Below are positions 34,916-45,612 of a DNA stretch of 64,000 nucleotides, piece by piece. The translations under genes and the position numbers were made by a program. This DNA comes from Roseateles sp. XES5. Its GTDB lineage: Bacteria > Pseudomonadota > Alphaproteobacteria > Rhizobiales > Rhizobiaceae. The notes beneath the pieces were generated by a model. The model did not search any database and had not been told where the DNA came from. It was given only the letters and a program-made list of their open reading frames with translations. Numbering within the stretch: position 1 is the stretch's first letter; each line of letters starts with the position of its first letter. The stretch lies in assembly GCF_020535545.1 (NCBI RefSeq), contig NZ_CP084754.1, forward strand, positions 496,001 through 560,000, given 5' to 3'.

Positions 34916-37762
34916 ATGAGCTACACACCCACGGGCTACGCCCCCTACGACTTCGCGAACCGCCGTCATATCGGCCCTTCCCCGCGCGAAATGACCGACA
35001 TGCTGGACGCGGTCGGCGCCGAGAGCCTCGACGCCTTCATCGACGCCATCGTTCCCGCCGACATCCGGCAGACACGTCCGCTCGCCTGGGGCAAGGCGCT
35101 GTCTGAGCGCGGCGTGCTGGAACGCCTTCGGTCCGTTGCGGCGAGGAACACGCCCAATGCCAGCTTCATCGGACAGGGATACCACGGCACCGTCACGCCG
35201 CCGGCGATCCAGCGCAACATCTTCGAGAACCCGGCCTGGTACACTGCCTACACGCCCTACCAGCCGGAAATCAGCCAGGGCCGCCTGGAGGCGCTGCTCA
35301 ACTATCAGACCATGATGGCCGACCTGACCGGGCTCGACGTCGCCAATGCCTCGCTGCTCGACGAGGGCACTGCCGCCGCCGAGGCGATGGCGCTGTGCGA
35401 GCGCGCGTCGCGCAGCAAGGCGCGCGCCTTCTTCGTCGACCATCATTGCCACCCGCAGACCATTGCCGTCGTCGCGACCCGCGCCGAACCGCTCGGCTGG
35501 GAGGTGATCGTCGGCGATCCCTTCACCGATCTCGACCCGTCGAAAGTCTTCGGCGCGCTGTTCCAGTATCCCGGCACCCATGGCCACGTGCAGGACTTCA
35601 CCGGCCCCATCGCCGCCCTGAAGCAGGCCGGGGCGCTCGCTGCCGTCGCCGCCGACCCGCTGGCGCTGGCGCTGCTCAAGCCACCGGGTGAGATGGGCGC
35701 CGATATCGCCATCGGCTCCAGCCAGCGTTTCGGCGTGCCGATGGGCTATGGCGGACCGCATGCGGCCTATATGGCGGTACGCTCCAACCTCACGCGCTCC
35801 ATGCCGGGCCGCATCGTCGGCGTCTCCATCGATGCCCGCGGCAACCGCGCCTACCGCCTGTCGCTGCAGACGCGCGAGCAGCACATCCGCCGCGAAAAGG
35901 CGACGTCGAATGTCTGCACCGCCCAGGCGCTGCTCGCGGTCATGGCCTCGATGTACGGCGTCTTCCACGGCCCCGATGGCCTGCGCGCCGTCGCCGAACG
36001 CATCCATCGCAAGATGGTGCGGCTGGTCAAGGGACTGGAAACGCTCGGCTTCGATGTCGCGCCGACGACCTTCTTCGACACGATCTCCGTGGAATGCGGC
36101 CCGCGCCGCGACGCTATCCTCGCAGCCGCGCTGCGCGAGGGCATCAACCTTCGGCCGGTGGGCGAGACGCGGATCGGCATCGCCTTCGACGAGACGACCC
36201 GGCGCAGCCATACCGAGGCGATCTGGCGCGCCTTCGGCGGCGGCATGGCCGACGACGTGCTCACGCATGAATATCGCCTGCCCGAGGCGCTGCTGCGCAC
36301 CTCCGCCTTCATGACCCACCCGGTCTTCCACATGAATCGTGCGGAAGCCGAGATGACGCGCTACATGCGCCGCCTCGCCGACCGCGACCTGGCGCTCGAC
36401 CGTGCGATGATCCCGCTCGGTTCCTGCACCATGAAGCTCAATGCCACCGCCGAAATGATGGCGCTGAGCTGGCCGGAATTCGCCAACCTGCATCCCTACG
36501 CGCCCGCCGACCAGGCCGAAGGCTATGCCGAGATGCTGACCGACCTCGAGGCAAAGCTCTGCCAGATCACCGGCTATGACGGCTTTTCCATGCAGCCCAA
36601 TTCCGGCGCGCAGGGCGAATATGCCGGCCTGCTGGCGATCCGCCGCTACCACGCCGCGCGCGGTGAAGGCCATCGCGACGTCTGCCTGATTCCGACCTCC
36701 GCGCATGGCACCAATCCGGCTTCCGCGCAGATGGCCGGCATGAAGGTGGTCGTCGTCGGGGTTGCGGCCGACGGCAATATCGACGTCGCGGACTTCCGCG
36801 CCAAGGCCGAGCTTCACGCCGCAAACCTCGCCGCCTGCATGATCACCTATCCCTCGACCCATGGCGTCTTCGAGACCACCGTGCGCGAGATCTGCACCAT
36901 CACCCATGCCCATGGCGGTCAGGTCTATATCGACGGTGCGAACATGAACGCCATGGTCGGCCTTGCACGGCCCGGCGATATCGGCGGCGACGTCAGCCAT
37001 CTCAACCTGCACAAGACCTTCGCGATCCCGCATGGCGGCGGTGGTCCCGGCATGGGGCCGATCGGCGTCAAGGCGCATCTCGTGCCGCATCTGCCGGGCA
37101 ATCCGGCGGCGGGTGACTTCGCCGTCTCCTCCGCCACCTTCGGTTCGGCCTCGGTCCTGCTCATCTCCTGGGCCTATTGCCTGCTGATGGGCGGCGAGGG
37201 CCTGACCCAGGCCACCAAGACCGCGATCCTCAACGCCAACTACATCGCCCGGCGGCTGTCCTCGGCCTATCCGATCCTCTACGCCTCGGCGGCCGGTCAT
37301 GTCGCGCATGAATGCATCCTCGACACGCGGGTTCTGAAGGAGCGGGCCGGCGTCAGCGTCGACGACATCGCCAAGCGCCTTGTCGACTGTGGCTTCCACG
37401 CGCCGACCATGAGCTGGCCCGTCGCCGGCACGCTGATGGTGGAACCGACCGAAAGCGAGCCCAAGGCCGAGCTCGACCGCTTCATCGCCGCGATGCTCGG
37501 CATTGCCGCCGAAGCCGAAGCGATTGCCGCGGGCACGCTCGACGCCGACGACAATCCGCTGAAGCGCGCGCCGCACACGGTGGAAGATCTCGTCGGGGAG
37601 TGGAACCGCCCCTACAGCCGCGAGGCCGCCTGCTTCCCGGCAGGCTCCTTCCGCACGGACAAGTATTGGCCTCCGGTCAACCGGATCGACAACGTGCATG
37701 GCGACCGCAACCTGGTCTGCAGCTGCCCGCCGCTGGAAAGCTACGCGGAAGCCGCCGAGTGA
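34916..37762 (+). CDS. gcvP: Glycine cleavage system P-protein (glycine decarboxylase)
   Basis: This 948 aa single-chain P-protein (fused halves, as in most Gram-negatives) has the PLP lysine in [16 protein letters not shown] (about K700), with [10 protein letters not shown] in the N-terminal half and [12 protein letters not shown] at the junction. It decarboxylates glycine and loads the remainder on GcvH. ATG 34916 was chosen by family length; an in-frame alternative seven codons upstream overlaps gcvH. A perfect hairpin follows the stop. Confidence 0.96.
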   Translation: MSYTPTGYAPYDFANRRHIGPSPREMTDMLDAVGAESLDAFIDAIVPADIRQTRPLAWGKALSERGVLERLRSVAARNTPNASFIGQGYHGTVTPPAIQRNIFENPAWYTAYTPYQPEISQGRLEALLNYQTMMADLTGLDVANASLLDEGTAAAEAMALCERASRSKARAFFVDHHCHPQTIAVVATRAEPLGWEVIVGDPFTDLDPSKVFGALFQYPGTHGHVQDFTGPIAALKQAGALAAVAADPLALALLKPPGEMGADIAIGSSQRFGVPMGYGGPHAAYMAVRSNLTRSMPGRIVGVSIDARGNRAYRLSLQTREQHIRREKATSNVCTAQALLAVMASMYGVFHGPDGLRAVAERIHRKMVRLVKGLETLGFDVAPTTFFDTISVECGPRRDAILAAALREGINLRPVGETRIGIAFDETTRRSHTEAIWRAFGGGMADDVLTHEYRLPEALLRTSAFMTHPVFHMNRAEAEMTRYMRRLADRDLALDRAMIPLGSCTMKLNATAEMMALSWPEFANLHPYAPADQAEGYAEMLTDLEAKLCQITGYDGFSMQPNSGAQGEYAGLLAIRRYHAARGEGHRDVCLIPTSAHGTNPASAQMAGMKVVVVGVAADGNIDVADFRAKAELHAANLAACMITYPSTHGVFETTVREICTITHAHGGQVYIDGANMNAMVGLARPGDIGGDVSHLNLHKTFAIPHGGGGPGMGPIGVKAHLVPHLPGNPAAGDFAVSSATFGSASVLLISWAYCLLMGGEGLTQATKTAILNANYIARRLSSAYPILYASAAGHVAHECILDTRVLKERAGVSVDDIAKRLVDCGFHAPTMSWPVAGTLMVEPTESEPKAELDRFIAAMLGIAAEAEAIAAGTLDADDNPLKRAPHTVEDLVGEWNRPYSREAACFPAGSFRTDKYWPPVNRIDNVHGDRNLVCSCPPLESYAEAAE

Positions 37763-37765
37763 GAT

Positions 37766-37796
37766 GATCGCCCCCGGCCTGCCGCCGGGGGCGATC
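37766..37796 (+). terminator. Perfect hairpin between gcvP and sdaA
   Basis: GATCGCCCCCGGC (37766-37778) and GCCGGGGGCGATC (37784-37796) pair over 13 bases with a 5-base loop, ending 15 bases before the sdaA start. No T-tract follows. It may attenuate transcription into sdaA or act as a processing or stability element. Confidence 0.6.
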
Positions 37797-37811
37797 CGTC
37801 AGGAATCCCTC

Positions 37812-39194
37812 ATGTTTCTTTCCGTTTTCGACATCTTCAAGATCGGCGTCGGTCCGTCCTCCTCGCACACGATGGGACCGATGGTCGCCGCGGCGCGCTT
37901 TCTCGGCGCCCTTTCCACTCTCCCCGACCGGGCGGCATGCGTCCGGTTGACCGTTTCCCTGCACGGCTCCCTTGCCTTCACCGGCAAGGGTCATGCGACC
38001 GACCGCGCCGTGTTTCTCGGGCTGCTGGGGTTCCTTCCCGAAACGCTCGATCCCGATCAGGCCGAAGCGCTTGTGGCGCACTTGCAGGACACACGGCGTC
38101 TTGCCGTGCCGGGCGTCGGCCCCATCGGCTTCGATCCCGGCGCCGATCTCGTCTTCGATTACGGGCCGCCCTTGCCGGGCCATGCCAACGGCATGGTCTT
38201 CACGGCGCTCGGTCCTGCCGAAGACATTCTGCTGCGGCAGGTCTGGTACTCGATCGGCGGCGGCTTCGTCGTCAACGAAGACGAGCTTTCCGGCGCGCCG
38301 GCTTCCCGGGAGGCCGCCACGGATGCCGTTCCCTATCCCTTCACGTCCGCCGCCGAAATGCTGCGGATGGGGCGGAGCGCCGGCCTCACGATCGCCGCGA
38401 TGAAGACGGCGAACGAGCGCGTCCGCCACGGCGCCGACCTGGAGCCGAGACTGGAGCAGTTGCAGGCCGCGATGGACGATTGCCTCGACCGCGGCCTTCG
38501 GCAGGACGGGATCCTTCCCGGGGGCCTCTCCGTGCGGCGTCGCGCCCGCGGCCTGTACCAGCAATTACTGAATGAACGGGGCAGCAACCAGGCCCAGCCG
38601 CATGCGGCCACCGACTGGCTGCTCGTCTATGCCATGGCGGTCAACGAGGAGAATGCGGCCGGCGGGCGCGTCGTGACGGCGCCGACCAACGGTGCGGCCG
38701 GCGTGGTGCCTGCGGTGCTGCGGTACTACCGCGACCACTGCATCGGGGCGAGCGCGGAAGGGGCGCGGCAATTCCTCCTGACGGCGGCCGCCATCGGCGG
38801 CTTGATCAAGCACCGCGCCTCCATTTCCGGCGCGGAATGCGGCTGTCAGGCCGAGGTCGGTTCGGCCGCCGCCATGGCCGCCGCCGGGCTGTGCGCCGCA
38901 CTCGGCGGCAGCAATGAGCAAATCGAGAACGCCGCGGAAATCGCGCTCGAACATCACCTCGGCATGACCTGCGATCCGGTGGCGGGGCTCGTGCAGGTGC
39001 CCTGCATCGAGCGCAACGGGCTCGGCGCCATCAAGGCCGTCTCGGCGGCGAGCCTTGCGCTGCGCGGCGATGGGCAGCATTTCATGCCGCTCGACAATTG
39101 CATCGAGACGATGCGCCAGACCGGGCAGGACATGGCTGAAAAATACAAGGAGACGTCGATCGGCGGCCTCGCCGTCAATCTGCCGGAGTGCTGA
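37812..39194 (+). CDS. sdaA: L-serine ammonia-lyase, iron-sulfur type
   Basis: This 460 aa single-chain serine dehydratase converts serine to pyruvate and ammonia. The N-terminal beta domain shows [13 protein letters not shown] (residues about 12-24) and the alpha domain [14 protein letters not shown], with cysteines for the oxygen-sensitive 4Fe-4S cluster in [11 protein letters not shown] and [17 protein letters not shown] 37812 follows the gcvP hairpin. As last gene of the cassette it drains serine made by GlyA, so the operon as a whole turns glycine into pyruvate. Confidence 0.95.
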   Translation: MFLSVFDIFKIGVGPSSSHTMGPMVAAARFLGALSTLPDRAACVRLTVSLHGSLAFTGKGHATDRAVFLGLLGFLPETLDPDQAEALVAHLQDTRRLAVPGVGPIGFDPGADLVFDYGPPLPGHANGMVFTALGPAEDILLRQVWYSIGGGFVVNEDELSGAPASREAATDAVPYPFTSAAEMLRMGRSAGLTIAAMKTANERVRHGADLEPRLEQLQAAMDDCLDRGLRQDGILPGGLSVRRRARGLYQQLLNERGSNQAQPHAATDWLLVYAMAVNEENAAGGRVVTAPTNGAAGVVPAVLRYYRDHCIGASAEGARQFLLTAAAIGGLIKHRASISGAECGCQAEVGSAAAMAAAGLCAALGGSNEQIENAAEIALEHHLGMTCDPVAGLVQVPCIERNGLGAIKAVSAASLALRGDGQHFMPLDNCIETMRQTGQDMAEKYKETSIGGLAVNLPEC

Positions 39195-39228
39195 GACCGT
39201 CTGCGTCCTGATCCTTACAGGAACAACA

Positions 39229-39259
39229 AAAACCCGCCGCTGATCCAGCGGCGGGTTTT
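39229..39259. terminator. Bidirectional terminator, sdaA / APC permease
   Basis: AAAACCCGCCGCTG (39229-39242) and CAGCGGCGGGTTTT (39246-39259) pair over 14 bases with a 3-base loop. A-rich and T-rich ends on both strands make it a rho-independent terminator for the two convergent units. Confidence 0.9.
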
Positions 39260-39282
39260 CCGTTTCGGATCAGGTTTCGTGC

Positions 39283-40677
39283 TCAGGCGGTCTTGCGCCA
39301 GAGCTTCGACAGCGCCCACAGGGCGACGGCGATACCTGCCAGCACCAGCTCGCCGATCAGGAAGTCCGTGGTCTGCGTCACCAGGGCATAGCCGGTGAAA
39401 CCGACGACGATGATGGGTGGCAGCGGCCAGAACGGCATCTTGAAGGGACGGTGGACATGCTTCTGGGAAATGCGGCTCCAGAAGGCGGCGATCCCGACGA
39501 AGAAATAGACGGTCGCGATCATGGTGCCCGCGAACATGATGAGCCAATCGAGGCTGGACATCATGATCAGGAAGACCGAAGGCACGAGCAGCGCGGCGAC
39601 GCCCCAGCCCGGCGAGCGGAAGCGGTTCAGCTCGGCAAGCTTGTTGCCGATCGCCGGCGGCCAGAGACCGTCGCGCGCCGAGGCGAAGACACCGCGGGCG
39701 AAGTACATCTGCAGCGTCAGGGCCGCGTTGAAGAGCGCCGCGATGACGCCGATATTGACGATCGTGCTGGCCCACGGACCGAGCGCGCTTTCGACCGCCG
39801 AAACGATCGGCGCGTCGGATTGCAGGAAGGCGACGAGATCCGGGGCGGCAATGACCCCGGCAAAGAGCGGGATGGTGATGAGGATGGAGGCAAGGATCGC
39901 CGCATAGATCACGGCCTTGCCGACATCATGTGCGCCGCCCTTCAGCTCCTCGACGAAACCGCACACGGCATCGTAGCCGTTCAGCACGTTGAAGGCGGGG
40001 GCGAGCGTCGCCAGCGCGATGCCGAGCGTCAGCGGCACGAGCTGGCCATTTTCCAGCACGACCGGATGGAAGACGATATCGATAGGATTCTGCACCGGGG
40101 CGACGATGGCCGCCAGCACGATAAGCCCGACGACGACCAGCTGCACAACGAGAATGGCGATGTTCACCTTCGCGCCGATTTCGACCTTGGTGATGGCGAT
40201 GGCGCCGGAAATGGCCAGCAGCACGAAGGCGATCACCTCGTTGGGCACGGTGATCCACGGCAGCATGTTCTTGAGGAAGATCGGAATCCCCAGAAGCAGC
40301 GATGCCGGAATGACGATGCCCTGCGTGACGAAATTGAAGAGCGTGATCCAGGCCAGCGGCTCCGGCAGGGCGCTGCGCACCATGGAATAGGAGCCGCCCG
40401 TCGACGGATATGTCGAGGCGAGCTCGCCAAGGCACATGGCGATCAGCACCACGACGACGCTGAGAATGAGCATGGCGCCGACGCCGAAGGTCCCACCCAC
40501 CTGGAACACGCCCGCCGTCAGCAGCAGAACGGCCATGGCCGGCGACGCATCCGCCATGGCCAGGCATACAACATGCGATACTTCGAGCCGCCGCCGCAGC
40601 GTATGCGCCTCTCCCTCGGCCGGCGTCTCACGTCCGGGGCTCACCCCGGCCCCGCCGTCCAGCACTTTTGTCGACAT
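39283..40677 (-). CDS. APC superfamily amino acid/amine permease
   Basis: This 464 aa membrane protein has about twelve hydrophobic segments. The first helix region MADASPAMAVLLLTAG, then ASTYPSTGGSYSMVRSALP and CGFVEELKGGAHDVGKAV, match the amino acid-polyamine-organocation superfamily (SV..GGSY and E-E segments). It imports an amino acid or amine by proton symport. It is convergent with sdaA, sharing a terminator, and its promoter carries a palindrome like that of the BMP operon, so it is probably induced together with that operon. It could supply glycine or serine to the adjacent cassette, or be an amine transporter. Confidence 0.88.
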   Translation of the reverse strand: MSTKVLDGGAGVSPGRETPAEGEAHTLRRRLEVSHVVCLAMADASPAMAVLLLTAGVFQVGGTFGVGAMLILSVVVVLIAMCLGELASTYPSTGGSYSMVRSALPEPLAWITLFNFVTQGIVIPASLLLGIPIFLKNMLPWITVPNEVIAFVLLAISGAIAITKVEIGAKVNIAILVVQLVVVGLIVLAAIVAPVQNPIDIVFHPVVLENGQLVPLTLGIALATLAPAFNVLNGYDAVCGFVEELKGGAHDVGKAVIYAAILASILITIPLFAGVIAAPDLVAFLQSDAPIVSAVESALGPWASTIVNIGVIAALFNAALTLQMYFARGVFASARDGLWPPAIGNKLAELNRFRSPGWGVAALLVPSVFLIMMSSLDWLIMFAGTMIATVYFFVGIAAFWSRISQKHVHRPFKMPFWPLPPIIVVGFTGYALVTQTTDFLIGELVLAGIAVALWALSKLWRKTA

Positions 40678-41006
40678 CGTTCACTCCTCCCTCTGCGCAC
40701 CCGATATGGATGCCCCAATCCGCGGACCGTGGCCGTCACCGCCTGCGTCACGTCCGACACTCCGCTCGAACGCGCATTCCGGTCCGATTAAATTTGTGCT
40801 TCTTAAATTTTTTATCGACTAAAAGTTTTAGTCACGGAAATTCCCTTCGTCAACGACGAAAACGTCGGGCGTGATTGGACTCTCATTTTGCTGCGATGTG
40901 TTGCGACACGCCAAAAGGCGCCGCGGAAAACGGGCCGCTGCACGATACCGCCCGCCCGGTCAAGGCACGCGCCGGTGGCTGGAAATTCGCCCGCGACGCG
41001 GCGCGC
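40678..41006. other. Spacer upstream of the APC permease gene
   Basis: No gene is supported in these 329 bases. The half near the permease gene holds its promoter and operator (40817-40853) and a run of A/T (40795-40830). The rest, up to the EamA gene stop at 41007, is GC-rich with short open frames that show no coding signal. Confidence 0.6.
40817..40853 (-). promoter_or_regulatory. Promoter and palindromic operator of the APC gene
   Basis: On the minus strand TTGACG (40848-40853) and TAAAAC (40825-40830) are 17 bases apart. GACTAAAAGTTTTAGTC (40817-40833) is a perfect palindrome around one central base and covers the -10. Read on the minus strand, GTGACTAAAACTTTTAGTC agrees at 14 of 19 positions with GTGACATAAACTTTTTATG at the same place in the BMP operon promoter, suggesting one shared repressor. 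Confidence 0.65.
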
Positions 41007-41966
41007 TCAGGACGCTTTCGTTTGCCCCGCGGACCGGGGCCTTGTCGACCGAAGCTGCACTATCCACGGATAGGCGCTGACGATGATGATGCCGAGAAGC
41101 ACGCCGGCCGTGCCGGCGACGAATTCCGACGTCAGCGGCTCGCCGAGGACGAGCACGCCGAGGATGACGCCGAACACCGGCGTCATGAACGAGAAGACGC
41201 CGAGCTGGGAGGCACGATACTGGGTCAGCAGCCAGAACCAGGTCAGGAAGCTGAGGAAGGAGACGATGAAGCCCTGGAACGCGATGTTGAAGAGGAGCGC
41301 GGGCGCCGGAACGAACGTCGTCTCGCCGGCAAGCACGGCCGCGCCTGTCAGGACGATGAAAGCCATCGCCAGCTGGTAGAACAGGACATGGGTCGCGGGG
41401 ATGCTGCTGAGCCGCGTCGTCCGGATCAGGACCGTCGTCAGCCCCCAGGCCGCCCCCGACATGAGCGCCAGCCCATCGCCCCACAGCATGGAACCGAGGC
41501 TTGCAGCCGTTTGACCCTCCTGCGGCGTCAGGAATGCAAGCGCGATGCCCGCCGACGCCACCGCGATCCCACTCCATTGGACCGCCGAAAGGCGCTCGGA
41601 TGGCAGTTTCCAATGCAGGCCGAGCGCCGCGAAGATCGGCGCCGTATAGAGGAAGACGACGACATGTGAGGCCGAGGTGTGCTTGAGGGCCTCGCCGACC
41701 ATGAAGAACTCGACGGTGAACAAAAGGCCGGCAAGTGCGCCGAGCCCGGCCGTCTTTCCGACAATCTCCATGGACTGCCCGCGGAGCCGGACGAGCGCGA
41801 AGACGCAGACGGCGGCAATGCCGGACCTCAGGCCGATCTGGAGAACGGGCGCCGCGAAGACCGATGTGGATTTCAGGCCGATCGGCTGAAAGGCCCAGAT
41901 GAGGCAAATGCCGACCATGAGGCCGACGGCCGTGATATCGATGGATTTGCGGCTGTCCAAAATCAT
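41007..41966 (-). CDS. EamA/DMT family transporter
   Basis: This 319 aa membrane protein has ten hydrophobic segments in two EamA repeats (start MVGICLIWAFQPIGLK, second repeat GDGLALMSGAAWGLTTVLIR). Such drug/metabolite transporters are mostly exporters of amino acids or other metabolites. The ATG at 41964-41966 removes an upstream in-frame extension that would overlap the AraC gene. It is divergent from an AraC regulator with only 58 bases between starts, a typical regulator-exporter pair. Confidence 0.88.
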   Translation of the reverse strand: MILDSRKSIDITAVGLMVGICLIWAFQPIGLKSTSVFAAPVLQIGLRSGIAAVCVFALVRLRGQSMEIVGKTAGLGALAGLLFTVEFFMVGEALKHTSASHVVVFLYTAPIFAALGLHWKLPSERLSAVQWSGIAVASAGIALAFLTPQEGQTAASLGSMLWGDGLALMSGAAWGLTTVLIRTTRLSSIPATHVLFYQLAMAFIVLTGAAVLAGETTFVPAPALLFNIAFQGFIVSFLSFLTWFWLLTQYRASQLGVFSFMTPVFGVILGVLVLGEPLTSEFVAGTAGVLLGIIIVSAYPWIVQLRSTRPRSAGQTKAS

Positions 41967-42024
41967 CGCTCCGATTGTGCAGGTCGCAATAGCATTTGGC
42001 AGGAATGGCCGATATAGTGATTTC

Positions 42025-42846
42025 ATGACAGTCGGTATCGGAAACCTGACAGGCGGCAAGCCGGACGGGGTCGCGCATTTTCGCGACGTGCCGTTCCGGG
42101 ATGCGCTTCCTCATCCCCTCTATTTCCGCTCCGCGCAGATGCCGGAAAACGCGTCCTATCCGCGGCACAGCCATCCATGGGGCGAGTTCGTCTATTCCTA
42201 CAGCGGCATGATGGAGGTGAGCCTCAACGACGCGCACTATCTCGCGCCGCCGCAATATGCCGTCTGGCTGCCGCCGCATGTCGAGCATCGCGGCCTCAAC
42301 CGGCATGCCGCCGTCCATTGCTCGCTCTATATCGAGCCCGCGCGCTGCACCGGCCTGCCGCAGGAAACCACCGCGCTGGAGGTCAGCCCGTTGCTGCGGG
42401 CGATGCTGGAACACCTGCGCGATCACACCAGCACGGATCATGGGGCCGCTGCGCATCTTCGCTTCCTGGAGGTGGTCGTCGATCTCGTCGCCACGGCGCC
42501 GAAGGTCGGCACCTATCTGCCCTGGTCGACGGATCCTGTTCTCGAACGGGTTCTCGCCCGGCTTCAGGAAAATCCCGCCGACAACCGCTCGCTTGCCGAA
42601 CATGCAAGGCTTTGCGGCACCGCCGAGCGAACCCTGATCCGCCGCTGCCTTCGTGACCTCGGCATGCCCTTTGCCGAATGGAAGCAGCGCCTGCGCGTCG
42701 TCAAGGCCATGCCGATGCTGGAGGCGCGCCGGACGGTGGACCACATTTCCGCTGCGCTCGGCTACAGCAACGCCTCTTCCTTCATCGCCATGTTCAAGCG
42801 CATGACCGGCATGACGCCGGACGACTACCGGGCATCGACGCGATAG
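42025..42846 (+). CDS. AraC family regulator with cupin domain
   Basis: The 273 aa product has an N-terminal cupin (RHSHPWGEFVYSYSGMMEV, LPPHVEHRG; residues about 45-100) and a C-terminal double HTH (about 170-270: SLAEHARLCGTAERTLIRRC, TVDHISAALGYSNASSFIAM). ATG 42025 fits the promoter spacing with the divergent EamA gene, which it probably activates. A strong terminator follows at 42887. Confidence 0.9.
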   Translation: MTVGIGNLTGGKPDGVAHFRDVPFRDALPHPLYFRSAQMPENASYPRHSHPWGEFVYSYSGMMEVSLNDAHYLAPPQYAVWLPPHVEHRGLNRHAAVHCSLYIEPARCTGLPQETTALEVSPLLRAMLEHLRDHTSTDHGAAAHLRFLEVVVDLVATAPKVGTYLPWSTDPVLERVLARLQENPADNRSLAEHARLCGTAERTLIRRCLRDLGMPFAEWKQRLRVVKAMPMLEARRTVDHISAALGYSNASSFIAMFKRMTGMTPDDYRASTR

Positions 42847-42886
42847 CACCGGTTCATGCGCGGTTTCCTTCGCGGTGCCGGCCGAC

Positions 42887-42914
42887 AAAAAGCCGGCGTT
42901 TCCGCCGGCTTTTT
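42887..42914. terminator. Bidirectional terminator, AraC / chemoreceptor
   Basis: AAAAAGCCGGCG (42887-42898) and CGCCGGCTTTTT (42903-42914) pair over 12 bases with a 4-base loop and A/T ends on both sides, serving the convergent AraC and chemoreceptor genes. Confidence 0.9.
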
Positions 42915-42942
42915 CTCTTCCTATTGTCGATTGTGCAGCGTC

Positions 42943-45279
42943 TCAGAACTCTTCCCAGTCGTCCTGGGCAAGCGCGGTGTTGCCGGAGATCTGCGGGATG
43001 GCGCGGGCCGTCGTGCGCGGAGCCTGATAGGCAGAGCGCTGCGGCTGGGCCTGCGGACGGCTCGCCTGCTGCACCGGCTGCTGGGCGGCCATGGCGGCCG
43101 CACCGGCCCGGAAGCGCGCAACCAGCGACTTCAGCGTCTGCGCCTCGTCGTTCAACGCCATCGACGCGGCCGTCGTTTCCTCCACCATCGCCGCGTTCTG
43201 CTGCGTCACCTGGTCCATCTGGTTGACCGCCGCATTGATCTCCTTGAGGCCGACGGCCTGCTCGGAGGCCGACGAGGAGATCTGGCGGATCAGGCCGTTG
43301 ATCTGGATGACCTGCTCGGCGATGTTCTCCAGCGCGCTGCCGGCCTTGCCGACGAGGTCGACGCCTTCGCGCACCTGCACCTCCGAGGTGTTGATCAGCG
43401 TCTTGATCTCCTTGGCCGCATTGGCCGAACGCTGGGCGAGTTCACGCACTTCCTGCGCCACGACCGCAAAGCCCTTGCCGGCTTCGCCCGCACGCGCCGC
43501 TTCCACGCCGGCATTGAGGGCGAGCAGGTTGGTCTGGAAGGCGATGTCGTCGATGACGCCGATGATGTTGGAGATCTCGTGCGAGGAGTGTTCGATGCCG
43601 TGCATGGCGGCGATCGCCTTCTGCACCACTTCACCGGACTTGCTGGCGTCGTTACTGGCCGTGTCCACCGACTTGGCGGCGACGCGGGCATTCTCCGCGC
43701 TGGAATTGACCTGCGAGGTGAGCTGGTCGAGGGCAGCGGCCGTCTCTTCGAGGCTTGCCGCCTGCTGTTCGGTGCGGTGCGACAGGTCCGCAGCGCCCTT
43801 GGAGATCTCGCCGGTGCCGCCACCGATATTGCCGACCGAGGCGTTGACCGTCTGGATCGTCTCTTCGAGGCTGGCGATGGCCGAGTTGAAGTCGGTCTTC
43901 AGCTTGCCGTAGTCGCCGGGGAAGTCGCCGGAGAGGCGGAAGGTGAGGTTGCCCGAGGAGAGCTGGGCAAGACCGTCGCCGAGGCGGGCGACGATATCGC
44001 GCTGGAGGGTGCTCGCCTCGGTGCGCTCGGCTTCGGAGCGGTTGCGTTCGGCTTCGGTCAGCTGGCGCTGGTTGGTGGCTTCGGCTTCCAGGCGCTTGGT
44101 GTCGGCGAGCTGGTGGCGGAAGCCTTCGAGCGCCTTGGCGACGGAGCCGGTTTCGTCCGAACGGTCCTGGCCGGCGATGGGCTGGGTATAGACGCCCTTG
44201 CCGAGCGTCGCGACATCGGCGACGAGGCCGGCGAGCGGCTTCTGCACGAAGGTGCGAACGGCGAAGTAGAGACCAGCCAGAACCGTCGCCAGAACGATCA
44301 GGCCGCCGATGATCATCATCGTGGTCTGGTCGTTGACGGGCGCGGCAATCGCGGCATGGGGAACGTCGACCAGCACGACCCACGTCGCGCCGACATCCGG
44401 CAGGGTGAAGGGATAGACGATGCGGTCGAAGTTGGCGAGGTCGTCGAAGGAGAGATTGGCGATGCGGTCCGGCTTGCCGGTGGCGAGCGCCTGCTTGACG
44501 ACCTCGCCGCCATCCCCCTCGTAGTCCTTCATCAAGAGGTCTTCCGTCGGCCCGACGATCCATTTGCCGGACTGCGAAAGCAGCGTGACGCGGCCGGTTC
44601 CAAAGGGTTTCAACTGGATGAGTTTGTCGTGGAACGTCTTCAAGGAAATGTCGACACCGGTCACGCCGATGAGCTTGCCGTCGGCTTTGACCGGATAGGC
44701 AATGGACGCCATGGTGAAATCGACACCGGTCGAGCTTTCCACATAGGGCTGGGTTATGTTGCCTTTGCCGGTCTTCGCGGCGAGCGCGTACCATTCGGCC
44801 GCATAGTCGGACTTGAAGGTCGAAAGCTTGGCGGAACCGTCCGTCTGCCGGGTCCAGAACAGGTTGAACGAACCGTCCGCATAGGTGCCGTTTTCAAGCT
44901 GCTCGGGCGTTTCGCGCGATCTGCCGTCGAAGGCATTCGGTTCCTCGGCAAACCACGCGCCGAAGGCGAAGCTGTTCTTGTCGAGGCTCGATCTGGTGAT
45001 ATCGACGACTTCCCTGCGATCGAGATGTCCGCCGGCACGCCCCAGCTCGATGACGCCCGACATGGAGCGTGCAGCGCTGACGATCTGGCCGACATCGGTC
45101 GCGATATCGGCCGCGATCGCCTTCGCCTCGGTACTGGCCTGCGCATAGACGAGATCGGAAACGCGGTTCTGCGTCTGGTCGATCAGCACGGTGTTCGAGG
45201 CGAGCATCACCAGGGCGATCGTGCCGCCCGTGACCACGATGAGCTTCGTCGCGAGCGACTTGGCCATAAGCTTGAGCAT
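42943..45279 (-). CDS. Methyl-accepting chemotaxis protein with dCache sensor
   Basis: This 778 aa chemoreceptor has transmembrane helix 1 at about residues 12-31, a periplasmic double-Cache domain from about 35 to 315 ([25 protein letters not shown]), helix 2 at about 322-344, HAMP-type linkers, and the signalling hairpin tip [20 protein letters not shown]. It ends in DWEEF, a CheR/CheB-tethering pentapeptide of the kind known in rhizobial receptors. dCache domains commonly bind amino acids, amines or purines, which fits the transporter-rich surroundings. The ATG at 45277-45279 has AGGA at good spacing. Transcribed alone. Confidence 0.93.
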   Translation of the reverse strand: MLKLMAKSLATKLIVVTGGTIALVMLASNTVLIDQTQNRVSDLVYAQASTEAKAIAADIATDVGQIVSAARSMSGVIELGRAGGHLDRREVVDITRSSLDKNSFAFGAWFAEEPNAFDGRSRETPEQLENGTYADGSFNLFWTRQTDGSAKLSTFKSDYAAEWYALAAKTGKGNITQPYVESSTGVDFTMASIAYPVKADGKLIGVTGVDISLKTFHDKLIQLKPFGTGRVTLLSQSGKWIVGPTEDLLMKDYEGDGGEVVKQALATGKPDRIANLSFDDLANFDRIVYPFTLPDVGATWVVLVDVPHAAIAAPVNDQTTMMIIGGLIVLATVLAGLYFAVRTFVQKPLAGLVADVATLGKGVYTQPIAGQDRSDETGSVAKALEGFRHQLADTKRLEAEATNQRQLTEAERNRSEAERTEASTLQRDIVARLGDGLAQLSSGNLTFRLSGDFPGDYGKLKTDFNSAIASLEETIQTVNASVGNIGGGTGEISKGAADLSHRTEQQAASLEETAAALDQLTSQVNSSAENARVAAKSVDTASNDASKSGEVVQKAIAAMHGIEHSSHEISNIIGVIDDIAFQTNLLALNAGVEAARAGEAGKGFAVVAQEVRELAQRSANAAKEIKTLINTSEVQVREGVDLVGKAGSALENIAEQVIQINGLIRQISSSASEQAVGLKEINAAVNQMDQVTQQNAAMVEETTAASMALNDEAQTLKSLVARFRAGAAAMAAQQPVQQASRPQAQPQRSAYQAPRTTARAIPQISGNTALAQDDWEEF

Positions 45280-45602
45280 GAAATCCTCACCATGAAAGAC
45301 GTCTGCGGCGATGGCCGCGACGGGACACGTTCGTTGCAGAGGTCTCCATCATGGAGGGAGAAGCGCGCGACCGGCGCCGGAGTGGCAGCAGCTTTCAGAA
45401 GCCTGCCGCCAAATTCGTTTATTGTCTAAAATTATTAATAAACACCAAGTTTCAGGCTGTAGAAAAGGCGGAACGCAACCGCGCGCCCCGTCGAGGAAAG
45501 ATCCAGCGATCGGGCGGGAACCCGCGAACATCAGCCGGAAACGTTTGGCCCCGAGGAAAACCCCTTGCGCTTGCCTCGCGAACGGCCTACAAACTGAACC
45601 AC
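45280..45602. other. Divergent spacer chemoreceptor / ArsR gene
   Basis: No gene is supported. CTCCAT-C-ATGGAG (45344-45356) is a 13-base palindrome in the chemoreceptor leader. An A/T-rich block at 45417-45455 resembles an UP element or promoter for the chemoreceptor gene. The ArsR promoter lies at 45565-45593. Confidence 0.5.
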
Positions 45603-45612
45603 ATGGTTCAGT
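45565..45612 (+). promoter_or_regulatory. ArsR promoter and start-codon operator
   Basis: TTGCGC (45565-45570) and TACAAA (45588-45593) are 17 bases apart, which puts transcription start at about 45600, almost at the ATG (45603). ACTGAACC (45593-45600) and GGTTCAGT (45605-45612) form a perfect inverted repeat with a 4-base centre that covers the +1 and the start codon. This is the expected place for an autorepressing ArsR dimer and implies a leaderless or nearly leaderless mRNA. Confidence 0.7.

Noticed and set aside
34829..37699. 956-codon minus-strand open frame opposite gcvP
   Set aside because: A high-GC antisense shadow; the residues are repetitive Arg/Gly/Asp-rich and gcvP on the other strand is unmistakable.
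40871..41080. Short plus-strand frames between the APC and EamA genes
   Set aside because: No ribosome site or coding pattern; they overlap the end of the EamA gene in antisense.
45351..45602. N-terminal extension of the ArsR frame to 202 residues
   Set aside because: The extension crosses the A/T-rich promoter region and the operator; orthologue-like length and the palindrome fit a start at 45603.
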